From assembly GCA_964653095.1 (NCBI GenBank), contig CAZZEH010000013.1:27799-91798 (forward strand): 64,000 nt of DNA, in the 5' to 3' direction. Made by a program: the position numbers and the translations under genes. Positions 44,942-54,211 of this stretch are shown one piece after another. Numbering within the stretch: the stretch's first letter is position 1; each line of letters begins with the position of its first letter. This DNA comes from JAMLHH01 sp964653095. GTDB lineage: Bacteria > Bacteroidota > Bacteroidia > Chitinophagales > JADIYW01. The notes under the pieces are model-generated. The model saw nothing but the letters and a program-made list of their open reading frames with translations, was not told the origin of the DNA and did no database searches.

Positions 44942-47800
44942 TTACAAATAATCTTCTATCGGAGGACAACTGCAAACCAAATTTCGGTCTCCGTAAGCAT
45001 TATCTACTCTGCCCACAGCCGGCCAAAACTTATTGGTCTGAAGACTTTTAACAGGATAGGCAGCTTCTTCTCTGCTGTACACATGATTCCAATCTGAAGA
45101 AATTACCTCTACTGCCGTATGCGGGGCATTGACCAAAGGATTGTCCTCCTGAGTGGTTTTGCCTTCACCGATATCCCGAATCTCTTGCCTGATTTGGAGC
45201 ATAGCTTCCACAAACCGATCTAACTCTGCCTTGCTCTCACTTTCAGTCGGTTCTACCATCAGCGTATTGGGTACAGGGAAAGATAAGGTAGGGGCATGAA
45301 AACCATAGTCCATCAGTCTTTTGGCTATATCGGTTGCCTCTATTCCGTAATCTTTCTTAAACGGTCGGATGTCCATGATAAACTCATGCGCCACATAACC
45401 ATTTAAACCGGTATATAAAATCTCATAACTGTCCTGCAATTTAGATTTCAAATAGTTGGCGTTTAAAATTGCATATCGGGTGGCATTGGTCAGCCCCTCG
45501 TCGCCCAACATCTTTATGTACGCATAGGAAATCAGTAAAATACTGGCACTTCCGTATGGAGCCTGAGAGATTGGATGAATAGCCTGTTCCCCGCCTGTCT
45601 TCACAAAAGGATTTCCCGGTAAGAAAGGTGCCAAATCTTTCGTCACACAGATAGGTCCCATACCCGGACCGCCACCGCCGTGAGGAATAGCAAAAGTTTT
45701 ATGAAGATTCAAATGGCACACATCTGCTCCTATAATAGCCGGCGAGGTCAGTCCTACCTGAGCGTTCATGTTTGCACCGTCCATATAAACTTTACCACCG
45801 TTGTCATGTATGATTTCACAGATTTCAATAATTGTATCTTCAAAAACTCCGTGAGTAGAAGGATAAGTAACCATCAAACAGGATAGCTCTTCGCGGTATT
45901 TTTCTGCTTTCGCTTTGAGATCTGCTACATCAATATTCCCTGCCTCATCACATTTGACGATTACAATCTTCATCCCTGCCATAGAAGCCGATGCAGGATT
46001 TGTACCATGAGCCGACGATGGAATCAACGCCACATTTCTGTGTGTGTCACCTCTTGAATGGTGGTATGCCCGAATGACCATCAGCCCGGAATATTCTCCC
46101 TGAGCACCAGAATTTGGCTGCAAAGATGTAGCTGCAAATCCGGTAGCTTTAGATAATTGTTCTTCTAACTCGGAGATTATCTCTAAATATCCGTTTACCT
46201 GATTTCTTGGGGCATACGGATGTATATTGGAAAACTCTTCCCAGCTCAAAGGAGCCAGTTCTGTAGTCGCATTCAGCTTCATCGTACAGGAACCCAAAGG
46301 AATCATGCCGTATGTCAGAGATAAATCTTTAGCTTCCAAACGTTTTATATAGCGAAGCATTTCCGTTTCGGAATGATAAGTATTAAAAATCGGATGAGAA
46401 AGTACAGATTCTGTTCGGGCTGCATACTCGGGAATTACAGGATTTCCATGTCCCGTTTTTACCGTATTCACCCTTTTTGCCCCTGCAAAGATATCCGACA
46501 AATCCTGTACATCTGATGACAGAACAGTTTCATCCAATGAAAGAGAAACCAAACTTCCGTTATACCTCAGATTAATACCTTTCTCCAAAGCCAATGCTTC
46601 GATTTTATCAGTCAGATTTCCGGTTTCTATTGTAAGCGTATCAAAATACGTCTCATTTACCACAGAATACCCCATTTCTTTTAAAGCAACAGCCAACGCA
46701 TTGGTGTGCTGATGAATGGTTGCTGCAATATTGGTTATTCCTTCACTCCCGTGATAGACTGCATACATTCCTGACATAATCGCTAATAGAGCCTGAGCCG
46801 TACAAATATTTGAAGAAGCCCGCTCACGCTTGATATGCTGCTCCCTAGTCTGAAGTGCCATTCGCAATGCACTGTTTCCGTGCTTATCAATTGAAACCCC
46901 AATAATTCTTCCCGGAATTTGTCTTAAATATTCTTCCTTACAGGCAAAGTATGCGGCAGAAGGACCGCCAAATCCCATAGGCACTCCAAATCTTTGTGTA
47001 GAACCGACAGCCACATCTGCACCGAGACTTCCCGGGCTTTTTAACAATGCCAGACTCATAATATCCGCAGCCATAACCACATAAACCTCCTGCTCTTTGC
47101 AGGAAGCAATCAGTTCACTATAATCGCTCACTGCTCCCTGCACATCCGGATATTGGATTAATATCCCGCAAAATTCATCTGACGGAGTGAAATCTTCCGT
47201 TTTACCGACTACAATTTCAATATCCATTGGCAAAGCTCTCCCCCGGATTACTTCTATCGTAGTGGCGGTAACCATATCAGACACAAAAAACTTAGAAGAT
47301 TTATTATTTCTTCTCCTTTTATTTTTCACTTCATACACCATACTCATGGCTTCTGCAGCAGAAGTCGCCTCGTCTAACAATGAAGCATTAGCTATCGGCA
47401 GCCCGGTCAAATCCGACACCATAGTCTGATAATTCAGCAGAGCTTCTAATCTGCCCTGAGAGATTTCGGCCTGATAAGGAGTATATTGGGTGTACCAGCC
47501 CGGATTTTCAAAAACATTTCTCAAAATAACTCCGGGAGTAATCGTACCGTTAAAACCCAATCCTATATAACTTCTGAACACCTTGTTTTTGGCAGCTTTC
47601 ACTTTCAAAGACTTCAGGTATTCATATTCACTGATTTCACTTCCGATACCCAAAGAAGTTTTCATTTTTATGTTATCCGGTACGGCTTTTTGAACCAGGG
47701 TGTCCACACTATCAATCCCAATGGTTTTCAGCATTTCTTTGGTTTCCATCGAAGAAGGTCCAATATGTCTCGAAGCAAAATTCCTGCTCATGTTCATCAA
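44942..47800 (-). CDS. gcvP: Glycine dehydrogenase (P-protein of the glycine cleavage system)
   Basis: Decarboxylates glycine with PLP and passes the aminomethyl group to lipoylated H-protein. The single 952-residue chain contains both halves fused, as in most Bacteroidota and in E. coli, instead of split P1/P2. Landmarks: FASRHIGPSS at the start, GLGFNGTITPGVILRNVFENP GWYTQYTPYQAEISQG (in the first half), SYYDTLTIETG-like middle, and the PLP Lys in HLNLHKTFAIPHGGGGPGMGPI. The C-terminus has HEFIMDIRPFKKDYGIEATDIAKRL and LMVEPTESES. The exact start is uncertain between 47800 and an in-frame ATG nine bases in. gcvT and gcvH are not adjacent. No glycine riboswitch is visible upstream. Confidence 0.97.
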   Translation of the reverse strand: MMNMSRNFASRHIGPSSMETKEMLKTIGIDSVDTLVQKAVPDNIKMKTSLGIGSEISEYEYLKSLKVKAAKNKVFRSYIGLGFNGTITPGVILRNVFENPGWYTQYTPYQAEISQGRLEALLNYQTMVSDLTGLPIANASLLDEATSAAEAMSMVYEVKNKRRRNNKSSKFFVSDMVTATTIEVIRGRALPMDIEIVVGKTEDFTPSDEFCGILIQYPDVQGAVSDYSELIASCKEQEVYVVMAADIMSLALLKSPGSLGADVAVGSTQRFGVPMGFGGPSAAYFACKEEYLRQIPGRIIGVSIDKHGNSALRMALQTREQHIKRERASSNICTAQALLAIMSGMYAVYHGSEGITNIAATIHQHTNALAVALKEMGYSVVNETYFDTLTIETGNLTDKIEALALEKGINLRYNGSLVSLSLDETVLSSDVQDLSDIFAGAKRVNTVKTGHGNPVIPEYAARTESVLSHPIFNTYHSETEMLRYIKRLEAKDLSLTYGMIPLGSCTMKLNATTELAPLSWEEFSNIHPYAPRNQVNGYLEIISELEEQLSKATGFAATSLQPNSGAQGEYSGLMVIRAYHHSRGDTHRNVALIPSSAHGTNPASASMAGMKIVIVKCDEAGNIDVADLKAKAEKYREELSCLMVTYPSTHGVFEDTIIEICEIIHDNGGKVYMDGANMNAQVGLTSPAIIGADVCHLNLHKTFAIPHGGGGPGMGPICVTKDLAPFLPGNPFVKTGGEQAIHPISQAPYGSASILLISYAYIKMLGDEGLTNATRYAILNANYLKSKLQDSYEILYTGLNGYVAHEFIMDIRPFKKDYGIEATDIAKRLMDYGFHAPTLSFPVPNTLMVEPTESESKAELDRFVEAMLQIRQEIRDIGEGKTTQEDNPLVNAPHTAVEVISSDWNHVYSREEAAYPVKSLQTNKFWPAVGRVDNAYGDRNLVCSCPPIEDYL

Positions 47801-47825
47801 AATTTAGGAAGTAAAATAAATTGCG

Positions 47826-47833
47826 CAAATATA
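47826..47833 (-). promoter_or_regulatory. Promoter -7 box of gcvP
   Basis: TATATTTG on the minus strand, a full TAnnTTTG match, 25 bases before the gcvP start at 47800. No TTTG at the expected -33 distance, only TTTC at shorter spacing. Confidence 0.5.
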
Positions 47834-48168
47834 CGATTTTGTAGTTTGTGAAACGATTTTACTCACCCAATTCCAATTCCCTCCAAGTCAAAATGTGGAC
47901 AAGTACAGAATTATGACAGGTTGTGGACAATTCTGCTTTTACATTGTCCTGATTTCATTCCTGCCAGCCTGAAAAATTAATGTCTGCCTTTCATCAAAAC
48001 AATACAGGTTCTTACAATTTAAATCCCTCCTCTGATATTTGAGATTATGGATAAATAAACTATTTTTATTCTTTGAGAAACCGGGCTGAGAGAAGTTTAA
48101 TGAAATGAGACAAACGACTTCAACTCCTGCTCTGTTTTGATATTTTATAATTTCAAAACCATAACTAT
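47834..48168. other. Divergent intergenic region between gcvP and the acyl-CoA ligase gene
   Basis: Apart from the gcvP -7 box, nothing stands out in this AT-rich stretch. I find no RNA gene and no clear promoter for the ligase gene. Confidence 0.4.
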
Positions 48169-49830
48169 ATGATTTCTACACGTATTATCGAACCTACCCA
48201 ATCAGCTTACAACCCACCGTTGCTGATTAAATCTATTCTTGAACGTTCTTTAAATTACAATTTAGACACTGAAATTTTGTACCGGGATCAGGTGCGAATG
48301 AATTATAGGCAGCTGTACAAACGAATAGCTCAACTGGCGCATGCTCTGACCAATATGGGTGTAAAACCGGGCGACGTGGTCGGAATCATGGAAGTGGACA
48401 GCCATCGGTATCTTGAACTGTATTTTGCCATTCCCATGATTGGAGCAGTTCTGCACACCATTAACTTCAGACTATCACCGGATCAGATTGTCTATACCAT
48501 GAATCATGCGGAAGATAAGGTTGTGTTTTGCCATCAGATGTTTGCCCCACTTTTAGAAGCAGTTCGTCCGAATCTCAAAACTGTTGAAAAATATGTTATG
48601 CTGAAAGATGCGGGACAAGAAGTTAAAGTCAGTTTTCCAATTGTTGGAGAATACGAAGAAATTATTGCAAAAGAGTCGGATACGTATGATTATCCTGACT
48701 TTGATGAAAATACAATGGCGACTCTGTTTTATACGACAGGTACTACCGGACTTCCAAAAGGAGTTTGCTTTTCGCACAGACAACTGACTTTGCACACATT
48801 GGGCGTAACCGCATCATTTTCCGCTGTGGACACACCTATCGCAATTACTGCAAAAGACGTATATATGCCCATGACTCCTATGTTTCACGTACATGCATGG
48901 GGAGTTCCTTATATGGCGACTCTTTTGGGTATGAAACAAATTTATCCGGGAGTATATGAACCCAATATGCTCATGAAACTGATAGAGGAAGAAAAGGTTA
49001 CGTTCTCACACTGTGTGCCTACTATACTGAATATGCTTATAAATCACCCAAAAGCCGCAGGTGAAGTAAGTTTGGAAGGAATTAAAATGGTCATTGGCGG
49101 GTCGGCACTTCCAAGAGGTATGGCAAAAGCTGCTACTGCTAAAGGTATCAGTGTGCTGACCGGTTACGGAATGTCCGAGACCTGCCCTATCCTGTCTGTG
49201 GCACAACTTTCTTCTTCCATGCAGGACACACTTACCCCGGATGAGCAATTGGATGAAAGAATCAAAACGGGAAGAGCAGTTATTTTCGTGGAAATGAAAT
49301 TAATGGACGATGACGGAAACTTCCTGCCTTGGGACGGCAAGAGTGTCGGAGAATTAGTAGTCCGCGCTCCGTGGCTTACACAGAGATACTACAAAGAAGA
49401 GGAACGAAGCGAAGAATTGTGGGAAGGCGGTTACCTGCATACAGGAGATATGGCTGTAATGGAGCCAAACGGAACAGTTATCATCGTGGACCGTAAAAAA
49501 GATGTGATAAAATCCGGGGGTGAATGGATTTCATCTTTAGAACTCGAAAGCCTTATTTCTTCCTATCCCGGTGTAAAAGAAACCGCTATCATAGGTATTC
49601 CTGATGAAAAATGGGATGAGAGACCTTTGGCATTAATTGTATTACATGACGGACAGAATATTGGCGATGAAGATATCAAACAGCACCTGGGCAAATTTGT
49701 AGAAACAGGAGAAATCAGTAAATGGGCTGTTCCGGATATCTATAAGTTCGTATCTGAAATTCCAAAAACAAGTGTAGGCAAAATCAATAAAAAAGAGATT
49801 AGAAAGCTATACGCAGAAAATAAACTGTAA
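48169..49830 (+). CDS. Acyl-CoA ligase (AMP-forming), medium/long-chain type
   Basis: Activates a fatty or related carboxylic acid to its CoA thioester through an acyl-adenylate. ANL-superfamily motifs: A3 P-loop FYTTGTTGLPKGVCFSHR; PMFHVHAWGVPYM; A5 TGYGMSETCP; A7 GGYLHTGDMA; A8 VDRKKDVIKSGGEWIS; and the A10 lysine in TSVGKINKKEIRK near the C-terminus. These, and the length of 553, place it with the AlkK/DmdB-like clade of medium-chain acyl-CoA or 3-methylthiopropionyl-CoA ligases; the exact acid is unknown. It ends four bases before the stop of the convergent HSDR_N-type gene. Confidence 0.92.
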   Translation: MISTRIIEPTQSAYNPPLLIKSILERSLNYNLDTEILYRDQVRMNYRQLYKRIAQLAHALTNMGVKPGDVVGIMEVDSHRYLELYFAIPMIGAVLHTINFRLSPDQIVYTMNHAEDKVVFCHQMFAPLLEAVRPNLKTVEKYVMLKDAGQEVKVSFPIVGEYEEIIAKESDTYDYPDFDENTMATLFYTTGTTGLPKGVCFSHRQLTLHTLGVTASFSAVDTPIAITAKDVYMPMTPMFHVHAWGVPYMATLLGMKQIYPGVYEPNMLMKLIEEEKVTFSHCVPTILNMLINHPKAAGEVSLEGIKMVIGGSALPRGMAKAATAKGISVLTGYGMSETCPILSVAQLSSSMQDTLTPDEQLDERIKTGRAVIFVEMKLMDDDGNFLPWDGKSVGELVVRAPWLTQRYYKEEERSEELWEGGYLHTGDMAVMEPNGTVIIVDRKKDVIKSGGEWISSLELESLISSYPGVKETAIIGIPDEKWDERPLALIVLHDGQNIGDEDIKQHLGKFVETGEISKWAVPDIYKFVSEIPKTSVGKINKKEIRKLYAENKL

Positions 49831-49834
49831 GATT

Positions 49835-50275
49835 TTATTTCCAAATTAAATCTTTTTCAGGCAGGTCACTCAGCCACTGGTACGCACCCGTATCATGGTT
49901 GAGTTGTACCACAAAATGCTGCGCCCCACTGGTCAGTACAAGATACGGGACACGGAGTACCTGATTGTACAATGTAATCTGTTCCATCGTTTTTTGGGTG
50001 ATTTTCACCTCAGGCTGCTTGCATTCAATTAAAATGTAAGGATTGTGATCCTCATTATACACCACAATATCAAATCTTCTCGCTTTTTCGGCATATTGTA
50101 TCTGCTTTTCCACCGCTATATAGCTCATCGGATACTTTTTCACTTCAACCATATAGGCCAAAATCGTCTGTCTGACTTCTTCTTCGGGAGTTAAAACCAC
50201 AAATTTCTTACGAATCGGATCAAAAATCCATTTTTTACAATCTAAAACTTTAGTTTTGAAGAATATTGATGCCAT
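49835..50275 (-). CDS. Stand-alone HSDR_N-type (type I restriction R-subunit N-terminal-like) protein
   Basis: A 146-residue single-domain protein: TPEEEVRQTILAYMVEVKKYP at about 28-48, RRFDIVVYNEDHNPYILIECKQPEVKI (about 75-100) with the nuclease core Asp75, Glu98 (ECK, ExK type). The rest, VPYLVLTSGAQHFVVQLNHDTG, is also typical. This is the nuclease-like N-terminal domain of HsdR alone, without helicase. Such lone HSDR_N_2 proteins are widespread housekeeping-associated proteins in Bacteroidota, so this is probably not a degraded restriction system; the function is unknown. Start ATG at 50275. Confidence 0.82.
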   Translation of the reverse strand: MASIFFKTKVLDCKKWIFDPIRKKFVVLTPEEEVRQTILAYMVEVKKYPMSYIAVEKQIQYAEKARRFDIVVYNEDHNPYILIECKQPEVKITQKTMEQITLYNQVLRVPYLVLTSGAQHFVVQLNHDTGAYQWLSDLPEKDLIWK

Positions 50276-50340
50276 GAATTCGTAAAAATAGACTCTTTAC
50301 AAATGAAATGGAAATGCAAAATCTAAACTCAAAGAAATAA

Positions 50341-50766
50341 ATGAATTGGATTATCAAATTACTTTTTAGAGCGGCTGCCATACTGTTAATCAGCCATCTG
50401 ACAGATATCATCAATTTCACGTCTATTGACCCTTCCTATATCATTGACCCGGATGTTCCTTCCGATATTTTGGAAGCCACCAAACAAAATTTTATTACTG
50501 CGATTGTATTTGCAGTAGTATTAAGCCTGCTCAATACATTTATCAGGCCGGTGCTTTCACTGTTTGCTTTACCCATCACTTTTCTGACTTTGGGATTGTT
50601 CCAGTTAGTCATTAATACTTCCGTAGTTCTTTTGGCAGTCAGATTAGTAGATGGCATTGGTCTTAAAGGAGAAGGCTGGATGGGCTTTTTCAATGCATTT
50701 CTGTTTTCCATTCTGTTCTCGGCAATAAGTTGGGCTATCGAGCAGGTGGTCACTGACAAAAGGTAG
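50341..50766 (+). CDS. Phage-holin-4 superfamily-type inner membrane protein
   Basis: A 141-residue membrane protein with four hydrophobic helices. The block FIRPVLSLFALPITFLTLGL and the downstream INTSVVLLAVRLVDGIGLKG identify the Phage_holin_4_2 / YvlD-like family. Despite the family name, most members are chromosomal proteins of unknown function and no phage genes are near. The ORF begins at the first ATG, with the N-terminal helix intact. A linker of ~30 residues rich in Asp/Ile lies between helices 1 and 2. Divergent from the HSDR_N gene and 136 bases upstream of clpB. Confidence 0.85.
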   Translation: MNWIIKLLFRAAAILLISHLTDIINFTSIDPSYIIDPDVPSDILEATKQNFITAIVFAVVLSLLNTFIRPVLSLFALPITFLTLGLFQLVINTSVVLLAVRLVDGIGLKGEGWMGFFNAFLFSILFSAISWAIEQVVTDKR

Positions 50767-50902
50767 TTGCCACGCAATCTTATAATGACATTTTGTCATA
50801 TTTGTTTCATTTAACATGCTGTTTTTTCCTGTTTGAAAGAAAAGCCTGAAAGATTATTCTTCGGTATATTTCTTGAGTAAAATGAGATAAAAGACTAAAC
50901 TT

Positions 50903-53515
50903 ATGAATCCAAATCAATTTACCATCAAATCACAGGAAGCAATTGCTCAGGCACAGCAATTGTCCTTTGACAGAAAAAATCCTTCTATGGATACTTGTCA
51001 CCTTTTGAAGGCGATTTTGGAAGTAGATCAAAACTATATCCCTCACGTACTGAATCAAAATAACATAGATTCTCAGAACGTAGAAGATAAAGTCAACCAG
51101 ATTATCAGTAATCTTCCGACAGTCACAAATGAAAGTGTGAAATATCCATCACAAAATATGCAGCAGGTGATTATGAAGGCCACCAGTCTGATGAAAGAAA
51201 TGAAAGATGAGTATGTCTCTCTGGAACACCTTTTACTGGCTTTGATGACCGTGCGGGACAATACCAGCAAAATTTTGACAGATTTGGGACTGACCGAACA
51301 AAAACTCAGAGAAACCATTCTTAAACTCAGAAAAGGAAGTAAAGTGGAATCAAGCAGTTCGGAACTTACATTTAATGCATTGGATAAATATGCAAAAAAC
51401 CTGAATGAGCTGGCCAAAAACAACAAACTCGACCCAATAATCGGTCGGGACGAAGAAATCAGAAGAGTCTTGCACATACTTTCGAGAAGGACCAAAAACA
51501 ACCCTATTTTAGTAGGAGAGCCCGGCGTAGGTAAAACAGCTATTGCCGAAGGAATCGCACACCGTATTGTCACTGGCGACGTACCGGAGAACCTCAAGTC
51601 CAAGATTGTCTATTCTCTCGACATGGGTTCCCTGATCGCCGGCGCCAAATACAAAGGAGAATTTGAAGAAAGACTTAAAGCTGTCATCAAAGAAGTCACC
51701 TCCTCTGACGGAGCAATCATTTTGTTTATTGATGAAATTCATACACTTGTTGGTGCCGGAGGCGGGGGCGAAGGAGCTATGGATGCCGCCAATATTCTGA
51801 AACCGGCCTTGGCAAGAGGAGAACTGAGAGCTGTCGGAGCCACTACATCAAACGAGTACCAGAAATACTTTGAAAAAGATAAAGCCCTTGAAAGAAGGTT
51901 TCAAAAAATAATTGTTCTCGAACCTTCAAAAGAAGACAGTATTTCTATCCTGAGAGGATTAAAAGAAAGATACGAGACTCATCACAAGGTGAATATTAAA
52001 GACGAAGCTATTATCGCAGCCGTGGATTTATCTGTGCGCTATATCTCCGATCGCTTTTTGCCGGATAAGGCTATAGACCTGATTGATGAAGCTGCCGCTA
52101 AATTAAGGCTGGAAATTGACTCAGTACCGGAAGAAATTGACGAGCTGGAAAGAAAAATAACCCAATTGGAAATTGAAAAAGAAGCGCTCAAAAGAGAAAA
52201 TGAGGAAAGCAAATTAGATGAACTGTCTAAGCAAATTGCAGACCTCAATGAAAAACGTGTGGAATTGCGTTCCAAATGGGAGTTTGAAAAAAATATCTTA
52301 GACAATATTCAGCAACAGAAACTCGAAATTGAAAATCTGAGACTACAGGCAGAACAGGCAGAGAGAGACGGTAATTACGGGAAAGTGGCCGAACTCAGAT
52401 ACGGGAAAATTAAAGAAGCCGAAGATGCATTGAAACACAGTGAGCAAAAACTGAAAGAAATGAAACATGGAGATCATCTGCTCAAAGAAGAAGTCAGTGC
52501 AGATGATATTGCTGAAGTCATTTCCAAATGGACCGGAGTTCCGGTGACCAAAATGCTTCAGACCGAGAAAGAAAAACTTTTAGATTTGGAAAGTCATCTC
52601 CACGAAAGAGTCATCGGTCAGAATGAAGCTATACAGGCAGTCTCAGACGCAATACGAAGAAGTCGTTCAGGGCTCAGTGACCCCAAAAGACCTATTGGTT
52701 CTTTCATATTTATCGGCACTACGGGTGTGGGTAAAACTGAACTCGCAAAAGCTTTGGCAGAGCAGCTCTTTGACGACGAAAAATCAATGGTCAGGATTGA
52801 TATGTCTGAATATATGGAAAGGCATTCTGTTTCCCGACTTATCGGAGCACCTCCGGGATATGTGGGTTACGATGAAGGTGGTCAGCTGACTGAAGCAGTG
52901 AGACGAAGACCTTATTCTGTAATTCTGTTAGACGAGATTGAAAAAGCTCATCCGGATGTATTCAATTTGCTGCTTCAGGTATTGGAAGACGGCAGACTGA
53001 CAGATAATAAAGGGAGAGTGGTCGATTTCAAAAATTCAATTATCATCATGACTTCCAACGTTGGCTCACACATGATACAGCAAAACTTTGAAGATGTCCA
53101 TACAGATTCGGATTTATTTACTGCTACGGAAACTTCTAAAGCACAGGTTTTTGAAGAACTAAAAAGAACCATGAGACCGGAGTTTTTGAACCGAATTGAC
53201 GAAATCATCATGTTCAAGCCTCTGATGAAAGATGAAATCACAGAAATCGTGAAACTTCAACTGAAAGGTTTACAGAAAACTCTTGAAGATATGCATATTG
53301 AAATAGGGTTTTCGGATGAAATCATCGAATGGCTGGGTGAAGAGGGATATGATCCGCAATTTGGAGCCAGACCTCTCAAAAGATTAATCAACAAGGAACT
53401 GATTAATGAGCTGTCCAAAATGATTATTGCAGATAAAGTCAGTAAAGACACGCCTATCGTCGCAGATGTGATGAATGAAGAAGTCATTTTCAGAAATAAA
53501 ATTGATATTGATTAA
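50903..53515 (+). CDS. clpB: ATP-dependent disaggregase ClpB
   Basis: Hsp100 hexamer that pulls proteins out of aggregates, with DnaK. Clp-N double repeat at residues about 1-145; AAA1 with Walker A GEPGVGKTAI (about 210) and Walker B IILFIDEIHTLVGAG; the long middle coiled coil (about 410-525, QQQKLEIENLRLQAEQAERDG) that separates ClpB from ClpA/ClpC; AAA2 with GTTGVGKTELAKALAE, VILLDEIEKAHPDVFN, and the ClpB-type tail GFSDEIIEWLGEEGYDPQFGARPLKR. No IGF/ClpP-binding loop is visible, which fits ClpB. Length 870 is standard. A clear terminator follows. A heat-shock operator (CIRCE) is not seen upstream. Confidence 0.97.
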   Translation: MNPNQFTIKSQEAIAQAQQLSFDRKNPSMDTCHLLKAILEVDQNYIPHVLNQNNIDSQNVEDKVNQIISNLPTVTNESVKYPSQNMQQVIMKATSLMKEMKDEYVSLEHLLLALMTVRDNTSKILTDLGLTEQKLRETILKLRKGSKVESSSSELTFNALDKYAKNLNELAKNNKLDPIIGRDEEIRRVLHILSRRTKNNPILVGEPGVGKTAIAEGIAHRIVTGDVPENLKSKIVYSLDMGSLIAGAKYKGEFEERLKAVIKEVTSSDGAIILFIDEIHTLVGAGGGGEGAMDAANILKPALARGELRAVGATTSNEYQKYFEKDKALERRFQKIIVLEPSKEDSISILRGLKERYETHHKVNIKDEAIIAAVDLSVRYISDRFLPDKAIDLIDEAAAKLRLEIDSVPEEIDELERKITQLEIEKEALKRENEESKLDELSKQIADLNEKRVELRSKWEFEKNILDNIQQQKLEIENLRLQAEQAERDGNYGKVAELRYGKIKEAEDALKHSEQKLKEMKHGDHLLKEEVSADDIAEVISKWTGVPVTKMLQTEKEKLLDLESHLHERVIGQNEAIQAVSDAIRRSRSGLSDPKRPIGSFIFIGTTGVGKTELAKALAEQLFDDEKSMVRIDMSEYMERHSVSRLIGAPPGYVGYDEGGQLTEAVRRRPYSVILLDEIEKAHPDVFNLLLQVLEDGRLTDNKGRVVDFKNSIIIMTSNVGSHMIQQNFEDVHTDSDLFTATETSKAQVFEELKRTMRPEFLNRIDEIIMFKPLMKDEITEIVKLQLKGLQKTLEDMHIEIGFSDEIIEWLGEEGYDPQFGARPLKRLINKELINELSKMIIADKVSKDTPIVADVMNEEVIFRNKIDID

Positions 53516-53542
53516 TTTCTTTCAGGAAATATACCATGTTGT

Positions 53543-53576
53543 AAAAGCAGTCAGGACAGAACTTGGCTGCTTTTTT
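53543..53576 (+). terminator. Intrinsic terminator after clpB
   Basis: Stem AAAAGCAGTCA / TGGCTGCTTTT (11 pairs including one G-T) with a ten-base loop, continuing into TTTTTTATTTT. It begins 27 bases after the clpB stop. Confidence 0.85.
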
Positions 53577-53658
53577 ATTTTACCCGAATTAATCTTATGA
53601 AAAAGGATAATTAATACAAATACAAAACACCTGCTACTCTATTCTTAAAAAGTATATT

Positions 53659-53666
53659 TAGCTTTG
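53659..53666 (+). promoter_or_regulatory. Promoter -7 box of the copper-locus operon
   Basis: TAGCTTTG, a full TAnnTTTG match, 23 bases before the first ATG of the locus (53690). The -33 element is not evident. Confidence 0.45.
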
Positions 53667-53689
53667 GGATTAAGTCACAAAAGGCGGAT

Positions 53690-54082
53690 ATGAAAAGCTG
53701 TAAAAGCATAATGAGTTTTTTCATTCTTTTTGTTCTGATGCTGAGCATTATGAAGAATAATATGCTTTACCTTGTCTATGAATACGACAGCCAGCTGTTT
53801 GAAAATTTATTTTGCCGAAACATTGATACACCGGAATTAGAATGTCACGGACAGTGCATGCTGGATGACATGCAGAAAGACAGAGAAAATGATTCCCATG
53901 CGGCTATTTTACTAAAACAACTTCAGACCGAAGTTCTGTACTTTCAGGACTTTCATGAAATCAATGTTTCAAATAATCTTTCCACGGAATATTCAGCCAA
54001 TCATTTCAGCCCTTACGAAAATAGTTACTTCTATTTGTACAGCAAAGAAGAACTCAAGCCTCCGATTAGTTTCATTTCATAG
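53690..54082 (+). CDS. Small Cys-rich membrane-anchored protein of a putative copper locus
   Basis: A 130-residue protein with an N-terminal hydrophobic segment (SFFILFVLMLSIMKNNMLYLVY) and then FCRNIDTPELECHGQCML, with Cys42, Cys52 and Cys56 (C-x9-C-H-x2-C). This spacing is the hallmark of a small Bacteroidota family (the CxNxxxPxLxCxGxC pattern) encoded near metal-related TonB receptors; I know of no established function. The Cys/His set could bind a metal. It is first in a row of three same-strand genes that ends with an OprC-type receptor, with gaps of 129 and 73 bases. A role in copper handling is inferred from that setting. Confidence 0.65.
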   Translation: MKSCKSIMSFFILFVLMLSIMKNNMLYLVYEYDSQLFENLFCRNIDTPELECHGQCMLDDMQKDRENDSHAAILLKQLQTEVLYFQDFHEINVSNNLSTEYSANHFSPYENSYFYLYSKEELKPPISFIS

Positions 54083-54211
54083 CTTTTTCTGTTTTTTTAA
54101 ACAGGATTAGCCACACATTTTCAGCCATTATAAAAATATTCGGTTCTCATTTGACCGGACTTAAAATGGTGCAGAAATCTATAACTTCTTAAAATTTAAA
54201 CTTTAAAAAAA

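Noticed and set aside
47801..48168. Glycine riboswitch upstream of gcvP
   Set aside because: The -7 box is only 25 bases before the start codon, leaving no leader long enough, and no aptamer-like sequence was seen.
49835..50275. HSDR_N-type gene read as a remnant of a type I restriction system
   Set aside because: No hsdM/hsdS or helicase sequence nearby, and single-domain proteins of this kind are widespread in the phylum.
50341..50766. Holin-like gene taken as a prophage marker
   Set aside because: No phage gene is nearby and this family is mostly chromosomal in spite of its name.
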